Source of the DNA: Taibaiella sp965229095 | Lineage (GTDB): Bacteria; Bacteroidota; Bacteroidia; Chitinophagales; Chitinophagaceae | Direction: 5' to 3' | Assembly: GCA_965229095.1 (NCBI GenBank) | Contig: OZ245855.1 | Location: 5,146,001-5,210,000, forward strand | Length of the DNA: 64,000 nucleotides | Program-made: the position numbers and the translations under genes | Notes under the pieces: model-generated | Database searches by the model: none | What the model was told of the DNA's origin: nothing | The model's input: the letters and a program-made list of their open reading frames with translations, nothing else | In this document: positions 24,100 to 33,813 of the stretch, piece by piece | Layout of the letters: each line of letters starts with the position of its first letter | How positions within the stretch are numbered: position 1 is the stretch's first letter

Positions 24100-25737
24100 A
24101 TGAATGGCATAACCAATCATCCGTTGATGCAAGCCCTGGGATTGGCTGTATTGCATTCGGTATGGCAGGGCATCCTATTGTTCTGTATACTCAAAATGAT
24201 ACTTTCTTTTATCCCCGAGCGTCGTTCGGTGCCCCGTTACAGGATCCTCTATGGCGCACTGACGATTTTAACAGGATTGTTTTGTTATTCTTTTTTTGCC
24301 GAGTGGCAGCATTCCGTCGCAGTCTGGAAAAGTTCCGGGCTTACTGCCGCAACGCCGCAACCGGTAACTGCCGTAATATCTGCTTCCTGGCAAGATAACC
24401 TTTTTATCAGCTATGCCAATGCCTTTCGCAAGTACACTCCCGTTCTGGCCTTGCTGTACACTGCAGGTTTGATCCTGCTGTGTTTTAAAATGCTGCGGGA
24501 AATGCTGCAGGTAAAGTACCTGCGCCGCGAGGTGATGTTGCCCGAAGCATTTTTAGAACAACAATTTATTACCCTTAAAGAACAAACCGGTATCCGCAGG
24601 AATGTATTGCTGCGCCTGTCTGCCAAGGTACAGGTACCCATGATGCTGGGCCATCTGAAACCGGTGATCCTCTTGCCCCTTGCCTTAGTAAGCCGGCTGG
24701 ATACACAACAGGTAGAAGCTGTCCTGCTGCATGAGCTGGCACATATAAAAAGACATGATTATTTCTGGAACATCCTGCAAATGGTTATGGAAACCTTGCT
24801 CTTCTTCAATCCCGTAGCCTGGTGGCTATCGGCCCTCATCAGGGATGAAAGAGAACATTGCTGCGATGATTATGTGCTGCGCAATACCCAGAGCTCGCTG
24901 CCGTATGCCCATGCCCTGCTGGCGCTGGAAGAATACCGCATAGCCCGTTACACGGCAACAATGGCCCTTTCCGGCAATAAGAAAAACACATTATTAAACC
25001 GTATTAAACGAATAACCGTAATGAAACAAGATAAAAGGAACACACAGAAAATGCTGGCAACAGTAACCGTATTGGTACTGCTTGCCGCCACAGTTTGCTT
25101 CGCTACCGCCTTTGGGCAGGAAAAGAAAGAAGAGCCCAAAACAATAACCAAGTCCTATACCAACAGGGTAGTGACCATCACCGACGATAAGGGCAATACA
25201 AAAGTGTATAAAGATGAAAATGTGGACCCGGCCGTTATAGAAGAAGCTATGAAGAACGTTCCGGAAGCCATGAAGCTGGCCGGGGAGGCCATAAAGGACG
25301 TAGACTGGTCCCTGGTGAATAAATCTGTTGATATGGCTATGGCCCAGGCCAATACGGCTATGAAGCAGGTGGACTGGGATGAGATCAATGCTACGGTGAA
25401 AGATGCCATGAAGAGCGTTGACTGGGATGAAATACACAACAGCGTAAACCAAGCCATGGAAGAAGCAAAAGCTTCTATGAAAGACGTAGACTGGCAGGAG
25501 ATCAATAAAGAAATGGCAGCAACCAAAGAAGAAATGGCAAAGGCCCAGGCAGAAATGAAAAACGTGGACTGGGTCGAGATTGATAAATCCATGGCTCAGG
25601 CCAAAGAAGAAATGAAAAAGGCAAGTGTGGAAATGAAGAAAGCGATGAAAGAAATCAAAGACAGTTACAAAGCAGAAATGAAAAAGGCGAAAGCAGAAAG
25701 GAAACAAGCAACAGAAGATGATGTTCAGGTTGATTGA
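24100..25737 (+). CDS. M56 (BlaR1-like) metallopeptidase with VDW-repeat tail
   Basis: A 545-residue inner-membrane protein. Several N-terminal membrane helices surround a zinc peptidase motif HELAH (His211, Glu212, His215), and a third ligand lies in DEREHCCDDY. A further membrane segment (about residues 315-332) is followed by a 200-residue charged, Met/Ala/Lys-rich tail. In the tail a VDW motif recurs at about residues 401, 424, 440, 463 and 489, often as VDWDEIN. No penicillin-binding sensor domain is present, so it does not look like a beta-lactam receptor. It forms a signalling pair with the BlaI gene. Confidence 0.88.
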   Translation: MNGITNHPLMQALGLAVLHSVWQGILLFCILKMILSFIPERRSVPRYRILYGALTILTGLFCYSFFAEWQHSVAVWKSSGLTAATPQPVTAVISASWQDNLFISYANAFRKYTPVLALLYTAGLILLCFKMLREMLQVKYLRREVMLPEAFLEQQFITLKEQTGIRRNVLLRLSAKVQVPMMLGHLKPVILLPLALVSRLDTQQVEAVLLHELAHIKRHDYFWNILQMVMETLLFFNPVAWWLSALIRDEREHCCDDYVLRNTQSSLPYAHALLALEEYRIARYTATMALSGNKKNTLLNRIKRITVMKQDKRNTQKMLATVTVLVLLAATVCFATAFGQEKKEEPKTITKSYTNRVVTITDDKGNTKVYKDENVDPAVIEEAMKNVPEAMKLAGEAIKDVDWSLVNKSVDMAMAQANTAMKQVDWDEINATVKDAMKSVDWDEIHNSVNQAMEEAKASMKDVDWQEINKEMAATKEEMAKAQAEMKNVDWVEIDKSMAQAKEEMKKASVEMKKAMKEIKDSYKAEMKKAKAERKQATEDDVQVD

Positions 25738-25753
25738 GTATATTTTGTGATCT

Positions 25754-25782
25754 AAAGCCGGCGACCATAGCCGGCTTTTATA
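25754..25782 (+). terminator. Terminator after the M56 gene
   Basis: 9-bp perfect stem AAAGCCGGC / GCCGGCTTT with 7-base loop and trailing TTTTATAT. Confidence 0.8.
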
Positions 25783-25920
25783 TACCGCTTATTTAATTCT
25801 GTTTATTTCCTCCGGCCCTTGTAACCTTTACAGCCGTATGCCCGATTAACTGTAGATAAACCATTTCTTCAGCCATTTAATCCTGCCTGTAAACGTTTAT
25901 TACAGGAGCACAGCCATATC

Positions 25921-28422
25921 ATGACACAGCTATTCACCGTCGCAGTGCGTTGTCTCCATGCAACCTTGCTGCCTTCTTATGGCCGTCTATTTCCGGTCTA
26001 TATATCCTTTTTATTATGGCTTGCTTTCCCGGTACAGTCCGGTGCGCAACAGCCTGCCGCCAATACAGCCAATGCTTATACCCTGGGCGGCCTGCTGACC
26101 GACAGCGTGGCGAATGAAGCCCTGGGGTTTGCCACGGTCGTCCTTTATGGACAGAACGAACAACAGGTTGATGCCGTAACAGCAGATTCTACGGGCCGTT
26201 TCCGGCTGCAGGCAACTGCTGCAGGCCGGTATAAGCTCAGCATATCCTTTATCGGGTACGAAACGCGTATCCTTGATGGGATCAAGCTGGATACGGCTTA
26301 CCTCGACCTGGGAAATATCAGTGTGAAACCATCCGGCGAAAGCCTCAAAGGCGTTACCATAACCGATCGCAAAGCATTGTTCCAGGACAAAGGTGATAAG
26401 CTGGTCTATAATGCGGAGAACGATATGACCAATACGGGAGGGACTGCAGCCGACCTGCTGCAGAAAGTGCCCGGGGTATCCGTTGATCCTTCGGGCAATG
26501 TACAACTGAGAGGAAGCTCCAACCTTAAAGTGCTGATCAACGGAAAAGCCTCTGGCATTATGGCCCGCAGCCTTAGCGATGCCCTGAAGATGATCCCGGC
26601 TTCCTCTATTCGTTCGGTGGAGGTAATGACTACGCCTTCCGCAAAATATGATGCCGAAGGGATAGGCGGCGTGATCAATATTATTACCAAGAAGAACCTG
26701 AAAGGGTTTACCGGCGCCCTGAATGGCACCGTAGGGAATTACACCCAATCGACCGGGGGTAACCTGGGTCTGAAGAAAGACAAGCTGGAGCTAGGCTTAT
26801 CCTGGGATGTAAAAAGGGATAGGGAGAAAAGCGTAGGGGAAAATACCCGTACCAATTTGCAGAACGGCATGCCTGCAGGCAATACTTACCAGCAAGATGA
26901 ACGCGATAATACCAGCAGCTCGGGCTTCGTGGAAGCTACGGCGAATTACGAACTGGATACCCTGAATACGATCGGCTTCTCGGCCAATATCTGGGGCGGG
27001 GAATGGCCGGCAAACCGCTCCCTGCTGGCTTCCTCCACCGATAGCCTGGGCAACCGGTTGCAATACTACCGGCAGCATATCGATTTTAAGAATCCTTACT
27101 ATAACGTGGAACTCAACCTCAGCTATAACCGTAAAACAAGGCGCCCCGGGCAGGAATTTTCTGTGCTGACCCAATACAGTTACGTGATCGATAACTATCC
27201 TTATACCACCGATCAGCGTAATGTGGATAACGGGTCGCTTATCTACCGGGAGAAAAGCATCAATAAGAGCAATAACCGGGAGCTGACTGTACAGGCCGAT
27301 TATGCGCACCCGCTCGATAGTGCCGGTAAAAAAACATTTGAAACCGGCGCCAAAGCCATCATCCGGAATGCCAACAGCAACTATACGGTTGAAAATTCGG
27401 CTTATAACGATCCCGAAACGATGATCAGCAACCCGGCCCGCTCCAATGTATTTGATTATACGCAACAGGTATTATCGGCCTACGCTATGCTGAAGCTGAA
27501 TTTTGATCATGGCTGGTTTTTTTCTGTAGGAGGCCGCCTGGAGCAAACCTTTATAAAGGGTAATTTTCAGAACAATACCTCGGTGTTTAAGATCGACTAT
27601 ACCAGCATTGTTCCCAACGTTACCCTGTCGCGGAAAATAGGAGAGGACAATACGCTTAAGCTAAGCTACACCCAGCGTATAGCCCGCCCCAGGGTATGGG
27701 ACCTGAACCCTTATATCGATGCCAGCGATCCCCGGAATATATCGACGGGTAATCCCCAATTGCAGCCGGAACGGATTCATGTACTGGAGCTGTCGCATAA
27801 CCTTTCCGGTAAAAATGGGCTGAACATCAACAGCAGCCTGTATATGCACAGACTTAACAATTCTATTGAAAGGGTAACCGCCGTGCAGGCCGATGGTATC
27901 GCTTATTCGCGCAACGAAAATATAGGAAGCCTTATCCGTATAGGATGGTCGGAGTCTGCTGCCAAGGATATTACCAAACAATGGTCGGCGAATATCGATT
28001 ACGGATTGGATTATGTAAAGTTCAGCGGATTGGATAAGGTCAACTCCGGGTGGGTTACCAGGATCAATGCCAACACTACGTACCGCCTGCCCAAAGATTT
28101 CTCGGTACAAGCGACGGGTGGTTACAGCAGCGGCTGGATATGGTACCAGGGGCGGAATTATGGCTGGCATTATTACATGATTGCCATCAAAAAGGAATTC
28201 TGGGATAAGAAAGCCTCGGTCACTTTTAATATGGCCAATCCTTTTGAACAAAAGCTGCGGGTGCGTTATGAAGAGCAGATGCCCAGCTACCGGATGGATG
28301 CCTATATCGATTACGCCCGCCCTTCTTTCCGGCTAAGCTTTAACTGGAAATTTGGCCAGATGAGCGAAGGCGGTAAAAAAGTGAAAAAGGTGGAAAATGA
28401 CGACAACAGGTCGTCGAGGTAA
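25921..28422 (+). CDS. Outer-membrane beta-barrel protein (TonB-receptor-like, OMP_b-brl_3 type)
   Basis: An 833-residue outer-membrane protein. After a signal region ending near SGAQQ comes a carboxypeptidase-regulatory-like beta sandwich (about residues 50-130, YTLGGLLTDSVANEALGFATV). Next is a plug-like domain (LVYNAENDMTNTGGTAADLLQKVPGVSVD, VLINGKASG), then a long beta-barrel with PRVWDLNPYIDASDPRNIS..GNPQLQPE, typical of the OMP_b-brl_3 family. Ligand unknown. A 7-bp dyad CCTGTAA...TTACAGG (25886-25906) lies just upstream. Position after the BlaI/M56 pair may be chance, since a terminator separates them. Confidence 0.88.
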   Translation: MTQLFTVAVRCLHATLLPSYGRLFPVYISFLLWLAFPVQSGAQQPAANTANAYTLGGLLTDSVANEALGFATVVLYGQNEQQVDAVTADSTGRFRLQATAAGRYKLSISFIGYETRILDGIKLDTAYLDLGNISVKPSGESLKGVTITDRKALFQDKGDKLVYNAENDMTNTGGTAADLLQKVPGVSVDPSGNVQLRGSSNLKVLINGKASGIMARSLSDALKMIPASSIRSVEVMTTPSAKYDAEGIGGVINIITKKNLKGFTGALNGTVGNYTQSTGGNLGLKKDKLELGLSWDVKRDREKSVGENTRTNLQNGMPAGNTYQQDERDNTSSSGFVEATANYELDTLNTIGFSANIWGGEWPANRSLLASSTDSLGNRLQYYRQHIDFKNPYYNVELNLSYNRKTRRPGQEFSVLTQYSYVIDNYPYTTDQRNVDNGSLIYREKSINKSNNRELTVQADYAHPLDSAGKKTFETGAKAIIRNANSNYTVENSAYNDPETMISNPARSNVFDYTQQVLSAYAMLKLNFDHGWFFSVGGRLEQTFIKGNFQNNTSVFKIDYTSIVPNVTLSRKIGEDNTLKLSYTQRIARPRVWDLNPYIDASDPRNISTGNPQLQPERIHVLELSHNLSGKNGLNINSSLYMHRLNNSIERVTAVQADGIAYSRNENIGSLIRIGWSESAAKDITKQWSANIDYGLDYVKFSGLDKVNSGWVTRINANTTYRLPKDFSVQATGGYSSGWIWYQGRNYGWHYYMIAIKKEFWDKKASVTFNMANPFEQKLRVRYEEQMPSYRMDAYIDYARPSFRLSFNWKFGQMSEGGKKVKKVENDDNRSSR

Positions 28423-29237
28423 ATGAGCCTATCGCTGTGTGCATAGAATAGCACATTCTGCAGCACTCGCTTTTGTCCTACTGAATGTAGCTTGCGCAGC
28501 ATGCGGAATGAAGTATCCTGGGTCCTATTGATATTCCATAGCGATCAGGATTCCTCGGTTGCTGCGCAGACCTCGGAATGACACGGTTTAAGGTCATTTA
28601 TATGCAAAGCGTTCCGGTTCGCGACTTGATCTTGCAGCACTTGCTTTTATCGTACTAATTAAAGATTCTTGTTTTGCACACCAAGGCACCAGGATAATAA
28701 TACTTATGTTTTCTTGCAGACAGATTAAGTCACAAAGGAAAATATAACTTTCATTGTGCCATAGCTCCCTTGCGAGTATGGAGTAGCACATTCTGCAGCA
28801 CTTGCTTTTGTCCTACTGAATGCAGCTTGCGCAGCATGCGGAATGAAGTATCCTGGGTACTATTGCTATTCCATAGCGATCAGGATTCCTCGGTTGTTGT
28901 GCAGGCCTCGGAACGACAGGGTTTAAGGTGGTTGCTATGCAATGGGAATAAAATACCTTATAACGTAGGATCATGGTGAGCAGAGTCGAACCATGAAGAA
29001 CGAAGCCGTGCCAATGATCTGTTATTGGCTCGCAACGGCGCGAAGGCGCAACGGTATTTGATTCCTAAAAGAAGGTATTAATTATTGCACACCAAGGCAC
29101 AACGACGCTAAGATAGTAATGCTTATATTCAGTTGCACAGGTACAAAGAAAAGTATAATCTTCACAGAGTCATTGCGAGCATGAATAAAGTAACCCACAC
29201 AAAAAATAAATCACGAACAAATACTTAAAACAATGCT
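28423..29237. repeat. Gene-free region with diverged direct repeats
   Basis: No credible gene in about 800 bases. A 159-base segment at 28449-28607 recurs at 28784-28942 with roughly a dozen substitutions (about 92% identical by eye). A third, short piece lies near 28631-28657. A second motif, GCACACCAAGGCAC followed by an AT-rich stretch, occurs near 28676 and 29086. The region also has segments like AGCAGAGTCGAACC (28979-28992). It looks like decayed intergenic repeats rather than an insertion sequence: no transposase frame or terminal repeats are seen. Confidence 0.8.
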
Positions 29238-31259
29238 CTATTTATTGATCTCCGTAGTGGTCTTGTTGTTGATATTAAACAACCGGTAGGCCAGCAACAC
29301 ACCCGCTTCGTCAGGCTTGGTATAGGTATAGTTGTCGCGGGCTACGACCTCTTTACCATAACGATCCAGCACGTAGTAAGTCACTGTTTTTTTATTGCCC
29401 GATGTCGCAAACTTCAGGGTTACATCAGGAGCCAGTGTCTTGCCATCGGTTATCCAATTGATGTTGCAGCTTTTCAGCCGGTCTATGACCTTCTGGTCGG
29501 GCGTACCGATAATATTCAGTCTCAGATTGGGTTTCAGCTCGGAGTAGGGCAGTAGTTGCGGGAAGTGGGTGTAGAAAGAATACATGCTTTCATTGTATTC
29601 ACTGTCGTTCTTCCTGGCCTTGGCGCATTCGGCCAGGGCCTCATAAGTCCTGGCTACAAATAATTTCTCATATTCTATATCCGTCCGCTCGTTGTTCAAT
29701 ATATCGTACAATACCTGCTGAGCTTCCTGGTAATTCCCTTTCTTCATCTGCAGGCGCGCGATGTACAGCTTAAAGTATTTCTTGATCAGCTTGCGTTGAT
29801 CGTCTTTAAGCTCCGATTGAAAACGTTGTACAAAGAAATTGGTGCTGAAATCTTTCATCAGGTACCAGATCTCATCCCAGGTAACCGTACTCTCCGTAGA
29901 AAACAAACGGTAGATAACCAGATCTCTTTCGGGATTCATGGCAAACTGGTTTACAATAAGGTATTGCAATAAGTACTTGCTGCCCGATTCTTCCGCTATT
30001 TTCGTGAGGGACGAAGGCGTATACCACCAGCCTTTATTTTCAAACTTGATCTGCTGTAGCCTTTGGATATTATTAGTGAGTTTTACCAGGTTGATGCTGA
30101 AATCATAATGGCTCTGGCCCAGGGTGGTGCCTATATGTACCTCTTTAAAAGCTTCCGCCTTTTTAATGTACCGTTCGCTTTCCTGCACATCCCCGTAATA
30201 AGCGCAGCAGCGGGCCAGGGCTATATTGTACCAGCCAAAGCCGGGCGTGGAGCCTACTGCTTTGATCATATCCTTCATGTCCTGTATCCCCTTCTTGGGA
30301 TTGCCTTTGTAAATGTTGAGGATCGACGAATAATAAGCCCATTCCTGCAGGCGCTTGTCACCCGCATCCTGCGTGCTGGCTGCTTCATACTCTTTTTCCG
30401 CTTGCCGGAAATTGCCACAGATCGACAGGAAGGTAGCATAGTTGTTGTGCGAAAAAATAGGTGTTTCCCGCATCTGGTTGTAATAATAAGCCGCAGAATC
30501 TATATTGAGCGCATAGCTGTACAGGATAGCCTTGTAATGATATACACCCTGGCGCGCGGCATTTTCATAACCCGGGAAAAAAGCCGCGTTCAGTTGCTTA
30601 TCGATCCTTATTTTCCGGAAAGCGGAATCCAGGTAGGCATTGGCCAGCTTCTCATTGGCAGCGATGCTGTTTTTCAGGAAAGGATATTTGGCGCTGGTAT
30701 AAAAACGGTTGCGGTGTACGGTCCAGGCCAGGTAATTGTAGGACTGCATAAAACCTTCGTTCTGGAAATTCCATTTCAGCGCCCTGCGGATCACGTCGTA
30801 AGCTTCCTGTGGTTGCTCCGTATTGTTGTAGCAATCCATCAGGTTATAGGCAATTACCGAATAATCCAGGTGGAAGCGGTAAGCCGGGTAATAGGTCATA
30901 AGATCGGCGGTGCGTATGCGCAACAGCCGGGCATAATCCCTTTCCAATTGGTACAGCGCTTTTTTAAGGGGGATTGCCGCGTTCTTATAGCCCAGGAAAT
31001 CGGCAGCATGGTTTACCTTATACATGCCTTCGTACATCCAGCCCACATAATAAGTACTGTCCGTCCTGATAAACTCTCTCGAGCGGGGAAGCGCATCATT
31101 GCTGTTGAAATCGGTCCCCATCCTTTTGGCATCGATCTCATACCTTTTCTGCTGATTGCGGGGATGGTTTACCGGGGGAAACTGTGCGTAAGCCTGCGCC
31201 GTGTAAACCAAAATGAGATATAGGGAAAAAATAAAATACCTTAGGGTCTGTTGTAACAT
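29238..31259 (-). CDS. Exported TPR-like protein of unknown function
   Basis: A 673-residue protein with a signal peptide (MLQQTLRYFIFSLYLILVYTAQAYA, cleavage before QF). It is mostly alpha-helical, Tyr-rich and built of TPR-like helix pairs (QPQEAYDVIRRALKW, FRQAEKEYEAAST, NYQEAQQVLYDILNN). The last about 110 residues look like a beta domain (TPDQKVIDRL, DVTLKFATSG, KTVTYYVLDRYGKEV). I use ATG 31259, since the longer frame from 31316 adds a non-signal segment. Function unknown; the size and style suit Bacteroidota surface or gliding-associated proteins, but this is only an impression. Confidence 0.72.
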   Translation of the reverse strand: MLQQTLRYFIFSLYLILVYTAQAYAQFPPVNHPRNQQKRYEIDAKRMGTDFNSNDALPRSREFIRTDSTYYVGWMYEGMYKVNHAADFLGYKNAAIPLKKALYQLERDYARLLRIRTADLMTYYPAYRFHLDYSVIAYNLMDCYNNTEQPQEAYDVIRRALKWNFQNEGFMQSYNYLAWTVHRNRFYTSAKYPFLKNSIAANEKLANAYLDSAFRKIRIDKQLNAAFFPGYENAARQGVYHYKAILYSYALNIDSAAYYYNQMRETPIFSHNNYATFLSICGNFRQAEKEYEAASTQDAGDKRLQEWAYYSSILNIYKGNPKKGIQDMKDMIKAVGSTPGFGWYNIALARCCAYYGDVQESERYIKKAEAFKEVHIGTTLGQSHYDFSINLVKLTNNIQRLQQIKFENKGWWYTPSSLTKIAEESGSKYLLQYLIVNQFAMNPERDLVIYRLFSTESTVTWDEIWYLMKDFSTNFFVQRFQSELKDDQRKLIKKYFKLYIARLQMKKGNYQEAQQVLYDILNNERTDIEYEKLFVARTYEALAECAKARKNDSEYNESMYSFYTHFPQLLPYSELKPNLRLNIIGTPDQKVIDRLKSCNINWITDGKTLAPDVTLKFATSGNKKTVTYYVLDRYGKEVVARDNYTYTKPDEAGVLLAYRLFNINNKTTTEINK

Positions 31260-31296
31260 TAAGCTTTTCCTGGATGTTGATGCAAATTCGAATAAC

Positions 31297-31304
31297 CAAA
31301 AATA
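31297..31304 (-). promoter_or_regulatory. -7 box of the TPR-like gene (TATTTTTG)
   Basis: Perfect TAnnTTTG on the minus strand, 37 bases upstream of the ATG at 31259. No good -33 element. Confidence 0.45.
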
Positions 31305-31358
31305 CCGAAAAAACAACTTAAAGCCTCAGTACCGGAGCGATTATTTAACAGTATGGGT

Positions 31359-31366
31359 TACCTTCG
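31359..31366 (+). promoter_or_regulatory. Possible -7 box TACCTTCG inside the 5' end of the dnaG frame
   Basis: One mismatch from TAnnTTTG, 7 bases before the ATG at 31374. If used, the dnaG message would be leaderless and the in-frame ATG at 31353 could not be the start. Confidence 0.3.
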
Positions 31367-31373
31367 CAAAGAG

Positions 31374-33311
31374 ATGATAGCACCGGAATCCATACAGCAG
31401 GTTATTAACCGAAGCGACATAGTAGAAGTGATCGGGCAATTCCTGAAATTAAGGAAGCGCGGCACCAATTATATTGCCAATTGCCCTTTTCATAACGAAA
31501 AATCGCCTTCTTTTAATGTAAATCCCGCCAAGGGAATTTATAAATGTTTTGGTTGCGGTAAAGGAGGGGATGTGGTGGCTTTCGTGGAGGAATATGAAAA
31601 GTTTTCCTTCGTGGAAGCGATCCGCTGGCTGGCCAATTTTTACCAGATCGAGCTGAATGAAACAGAAGCTCCCGAGGAATACAAGCACCAGCAGCAGGTA
31701 GAAGAAAGCCTGCGCATCATTAACGAATTTGCCGCAAAGTACTTCCAGGATATACTGGAGCAAAACGAAGAAGGACAACTGATAGGCGGCAGTTATTTTA
31801 AGGAAAGAGGTTTCCGGCAAAACATCATAGAGCAGTTCCGCCTGGGCTATTGCCTGGACAAATGGGACGGGTTTGTGACGGAGGCCCTGGCCAAAGGATA
31901 TAGCCAGGAGCTGCTGGAAAAGGCCGGCCTGATCAAGGTAAGGGATGGCAGGCCCTATGATAACTACAAAGGCCGTGTAATCTTCCCGATCTTCAGCGCC
32001 ACCGGCAGGATACTGGGTTTTGGCGCCCGTATCCTCAGGAAAACGGACCATGCGCCCAAATATGTCAACTCGCCCGAGAATGAGCTGTATGTCAAAAATA
32101 AAGTACTCTACGGCTTGTACCAGTCGCGGCAGAGTATCAGCAAGCTGGACGAATGTTTCCTGGTAGAAGGGTATACCGATGTGATCTCGCTGCACCAGGG
32201 CGGGATAACCAATGTGGTTTCATCCAGTGGTACATCGCTTACCGAAGGCCAGTTGAAGCTGATCGGAAACCTGACCAAGAACCTGACGATCCTGTATGAT
32301 GGCGATGCTGCCGGTATCAAAGCTGCGATGCGCGGCCTGGATATGGCGCTGGCCGAAAGTTTTAATGTAAAGCTGGTATTACTGCCCGATGGGGAAGACC
32401 CGGACAGCTTTGTACAAAAATCAGGAGAAGACGCTTTTAAGCAATACGTAGGAGAGCACAAACGCGATGTGATCGGCTTCAGGCTCGAAGTAGGCATGAA
32501 AGAAGCGGGCAACGACCCGATGAAGAAATCGCAGCTGGTGAATGAGATTGCCGAAACCATATCGAAGATCAACAAGACGGAAGACTTTACCCTGCAGCAG
32601 CATTATATCAGGGAAAGTGCGACTCAATTGCAGATCGACGAACAGGGCCTCATCAACCTGGTCAATAAATTCCTCCGGGACCGTCTGCAGCAGGAACAAC
32701 GCCAGCACGAGCGGAAACAGTCGCAGGGACCGCCGCCTGATGAAGCTTTTGCGTATGTAGATGAAGAAACGGGTGAGTCCATCGTTATCGATGTTGTCCA
32801 GAAAGAGTACCATGAAGAATGGCAATTGCTGCGTATCCTCCTGGAATATGGAGACAAGCCTTACAAAGATGAAGGTACCGTAGCCCAGCTTTTCTTTGAT
32901 ACCATAGACATCGAGCTGCTGGAAAATGCCCTGGCTAAAAGAATGGTGAACGAATACCATGAGTACTGGGCCAATAATCATTTACTGCCGGATCATAAAT
33001 ATTTTACCAGCCATGTAGACCGCACGATAAGCCAGAAAGCGGCCGATCTGCTGCATACCCATTACGTCCCGAGCCTTAACTGGCAACAGAAACATAAGAT
33101 AGAGGTATTGCATGGCGAGCAGATATACGAAGCGGAAATCGAAAGCACCTTCGCCTATTTTGAGTTGAAACTGCTGCGCCGCCTGTTAACGGAGAATATG
33201 AAGCAAATGCAGCATGAAAAGGATATACAGAAAATAATGACCCTTATGCGGGCCCATCAGAGCCTTAAGCAAAGGGAGAAAGAACTGATGGCTATCGTTA
33301 TTATCCGCTAA
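31374..33311 (+). CDS. dnaG: DNA primase DnaG
   Basis: A 645-residue primase that makes RNA primers at the replication fork. Zinc-ribbon ligands are Cys37, His40, Cys58 and Cys61 (NCPFH ... CFGC). The TOPRIM domain has the catalytic Glu in FLVEGYTD (about 265) and the metal-binding Asps in LYDGDAAG (D309, D311). The C-terminal about 150 residues would bind the DnaB helicase. The ATG at 31374 (MIAPESIQQV) matches where family members normally start; an ATG seven codons upstream is the alternative. Divergent from the TPR-like gene. Confidence 0.94.
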   Translation: MIAPESIQQVINRSDIVEVIGQFLKLRKRGTNYIANCPFHNEKSPSFNVNPAKGIYKCFGCGKGGDVVAFVEEYEKFSFVEAIRWLANFYQIELNETEAPEEYKHQQQVEESLRIINEFAAKYFQDILEQNEEGQLIGGSYFKERGFRQNIIEQFRLGYCLDKWDGFVTEALAKGYSQELLEKAGLIKVRDGRPYDNYKGRVIFPIFSATGRILGFGARILRKTDHAPKYVNSPENELYVKNKVLYGLYQSRQSISKLDECFLVEGYTDVISLHQGGITNVVSSSGTSLTEGQLKLIGNLTKNLTILYDGDAAGIKAAMRGLDMALAESFNVKLVLLPDGEDPDSFVQKSGEDAFKQYVGEHKRDVIGFRLEVGMKEAGNDPMKKSQLVNEIAETISKINKTEDFTLQQHYIRESATQLQIDEQGLINLVNKFLRDRLQQEQRQHERKQSQGPPPDEAFAYVDEETGESIVIDVVQKEYHEEWQLLRILLEYGDKPYKDEGTVAQLFFDTIDIELLENALAKRMVNEYHEYWANNHLLPDHKYFTSHVDRTISQKAADLLHTHYVPSLNWQQKHKIEVLHGEQIYEAEIESTFAYFELKLLRRLLTENMKQMQHEKDIQKIMTLMRAHQSLKQREKELMAIVIIR

Positions 33312-33318
33312 CCTTCCT

Positions 33319-33368
33319 GCCTATAACAAAACAAGCTACCCCATCGGGTAGCTTGTTTTGTTATAGGC
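33319..33368 (+). terminator. Very strong terminator after dnaG
   Basis: 23-bp perfect stem (33319-33341 with 33346-33368) and a CATC loop; the descending arm contains a TTGTTTTGTTATA stretch. Confidence 0.85.
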
Positions 33369-33379
33369 ACATCCTTTTT

Positions 33380-33494
33380 TCATTTCTCGCAGCGACGCCG
33401 TATCGCTGCGAGAAATGAATACCTTATAAATAAGGCAGTCTGAGCGCAGTCGAAGGGTGAACGGAAATTTTTGCCATGCTTCGACTTCGCTCAG
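33380..33494. repeat. Two further inverted repeats stacked behind the dnaG terminator
   Basis: First: 16-bp perfect arms (33380-33395 with 33403-33418), loop CGCCGTA. Second: CTGAGCGCAGTCGAAG (33440-33455) with CTTCGACTTCGCTCAG (33479-33494), one mismatch. The second resembles sequence near 15535-15554 and looks like a dispersed palindromic repeat. Confidence 0.7.
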
Positions 33495-33813
33495 CAGGAC
33501 CAAAATTTCGGGTAGTCCTCTAAGTATTAAGACGTATTTTCCATTTTACAGGTAAATTATTTTATTTTATAAATCGATGAAATTTAAATAAATATAAATT
33601 TTAAAACTATAATAATGGCTTGTAGTGTGATTTTTACGTTAATCCACGTATAGGTGGGCTTTAGGGTTGTATTTACTTTTGCTTTAATATGCCTGGCATT
33701 ACCATAACCTGTTTAACCCTTTAAATCATCACTGTATGCAATACTCTTTTTCATCTTCACCGCCTTGAAAGGGAGAGCCGGCCAACACTCCCTTTTGTTC
33801 ATTTAAAAAAAGC
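33495..33813. other. AT-rich gene-free stretch with one promoter
   Basis: About 320 bases without a credible gene. TACTTTTG (33674-33681) is a perfect -7 box and would give a leader of about 125 bases for the sorting-domain protein at 33814. Confidence 0.5.
33674..33681 (+). promoter_or_regulatory. -7 box TACTTTTG
   Basis: Perfect TAnnTTTG upstream of the secreted-protein pair at 33814 and 34354. Confidence 0.45.

Noticed and set aside
23673..25737. BlaI/M56 pair as a beta-lactam resistance system
   Set aside because: The M56 protein lacks a penicillin-binding sensor domain and no clear beta-lactamase is linked; the serine hydrolase at 21001 has its own promoter and an uncertain substrate.
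28423..29237. Repeat region as an insertion sequence
   Set aside because: No transposase frame, no terminal inverted repeats and no target duplications could be found.
30063..31223. Plus-strand frame opposite the TPR-like gene
   Set aside because: The minus-strand frame has a signal peptide and helix repeats; the opposite frame has neither.
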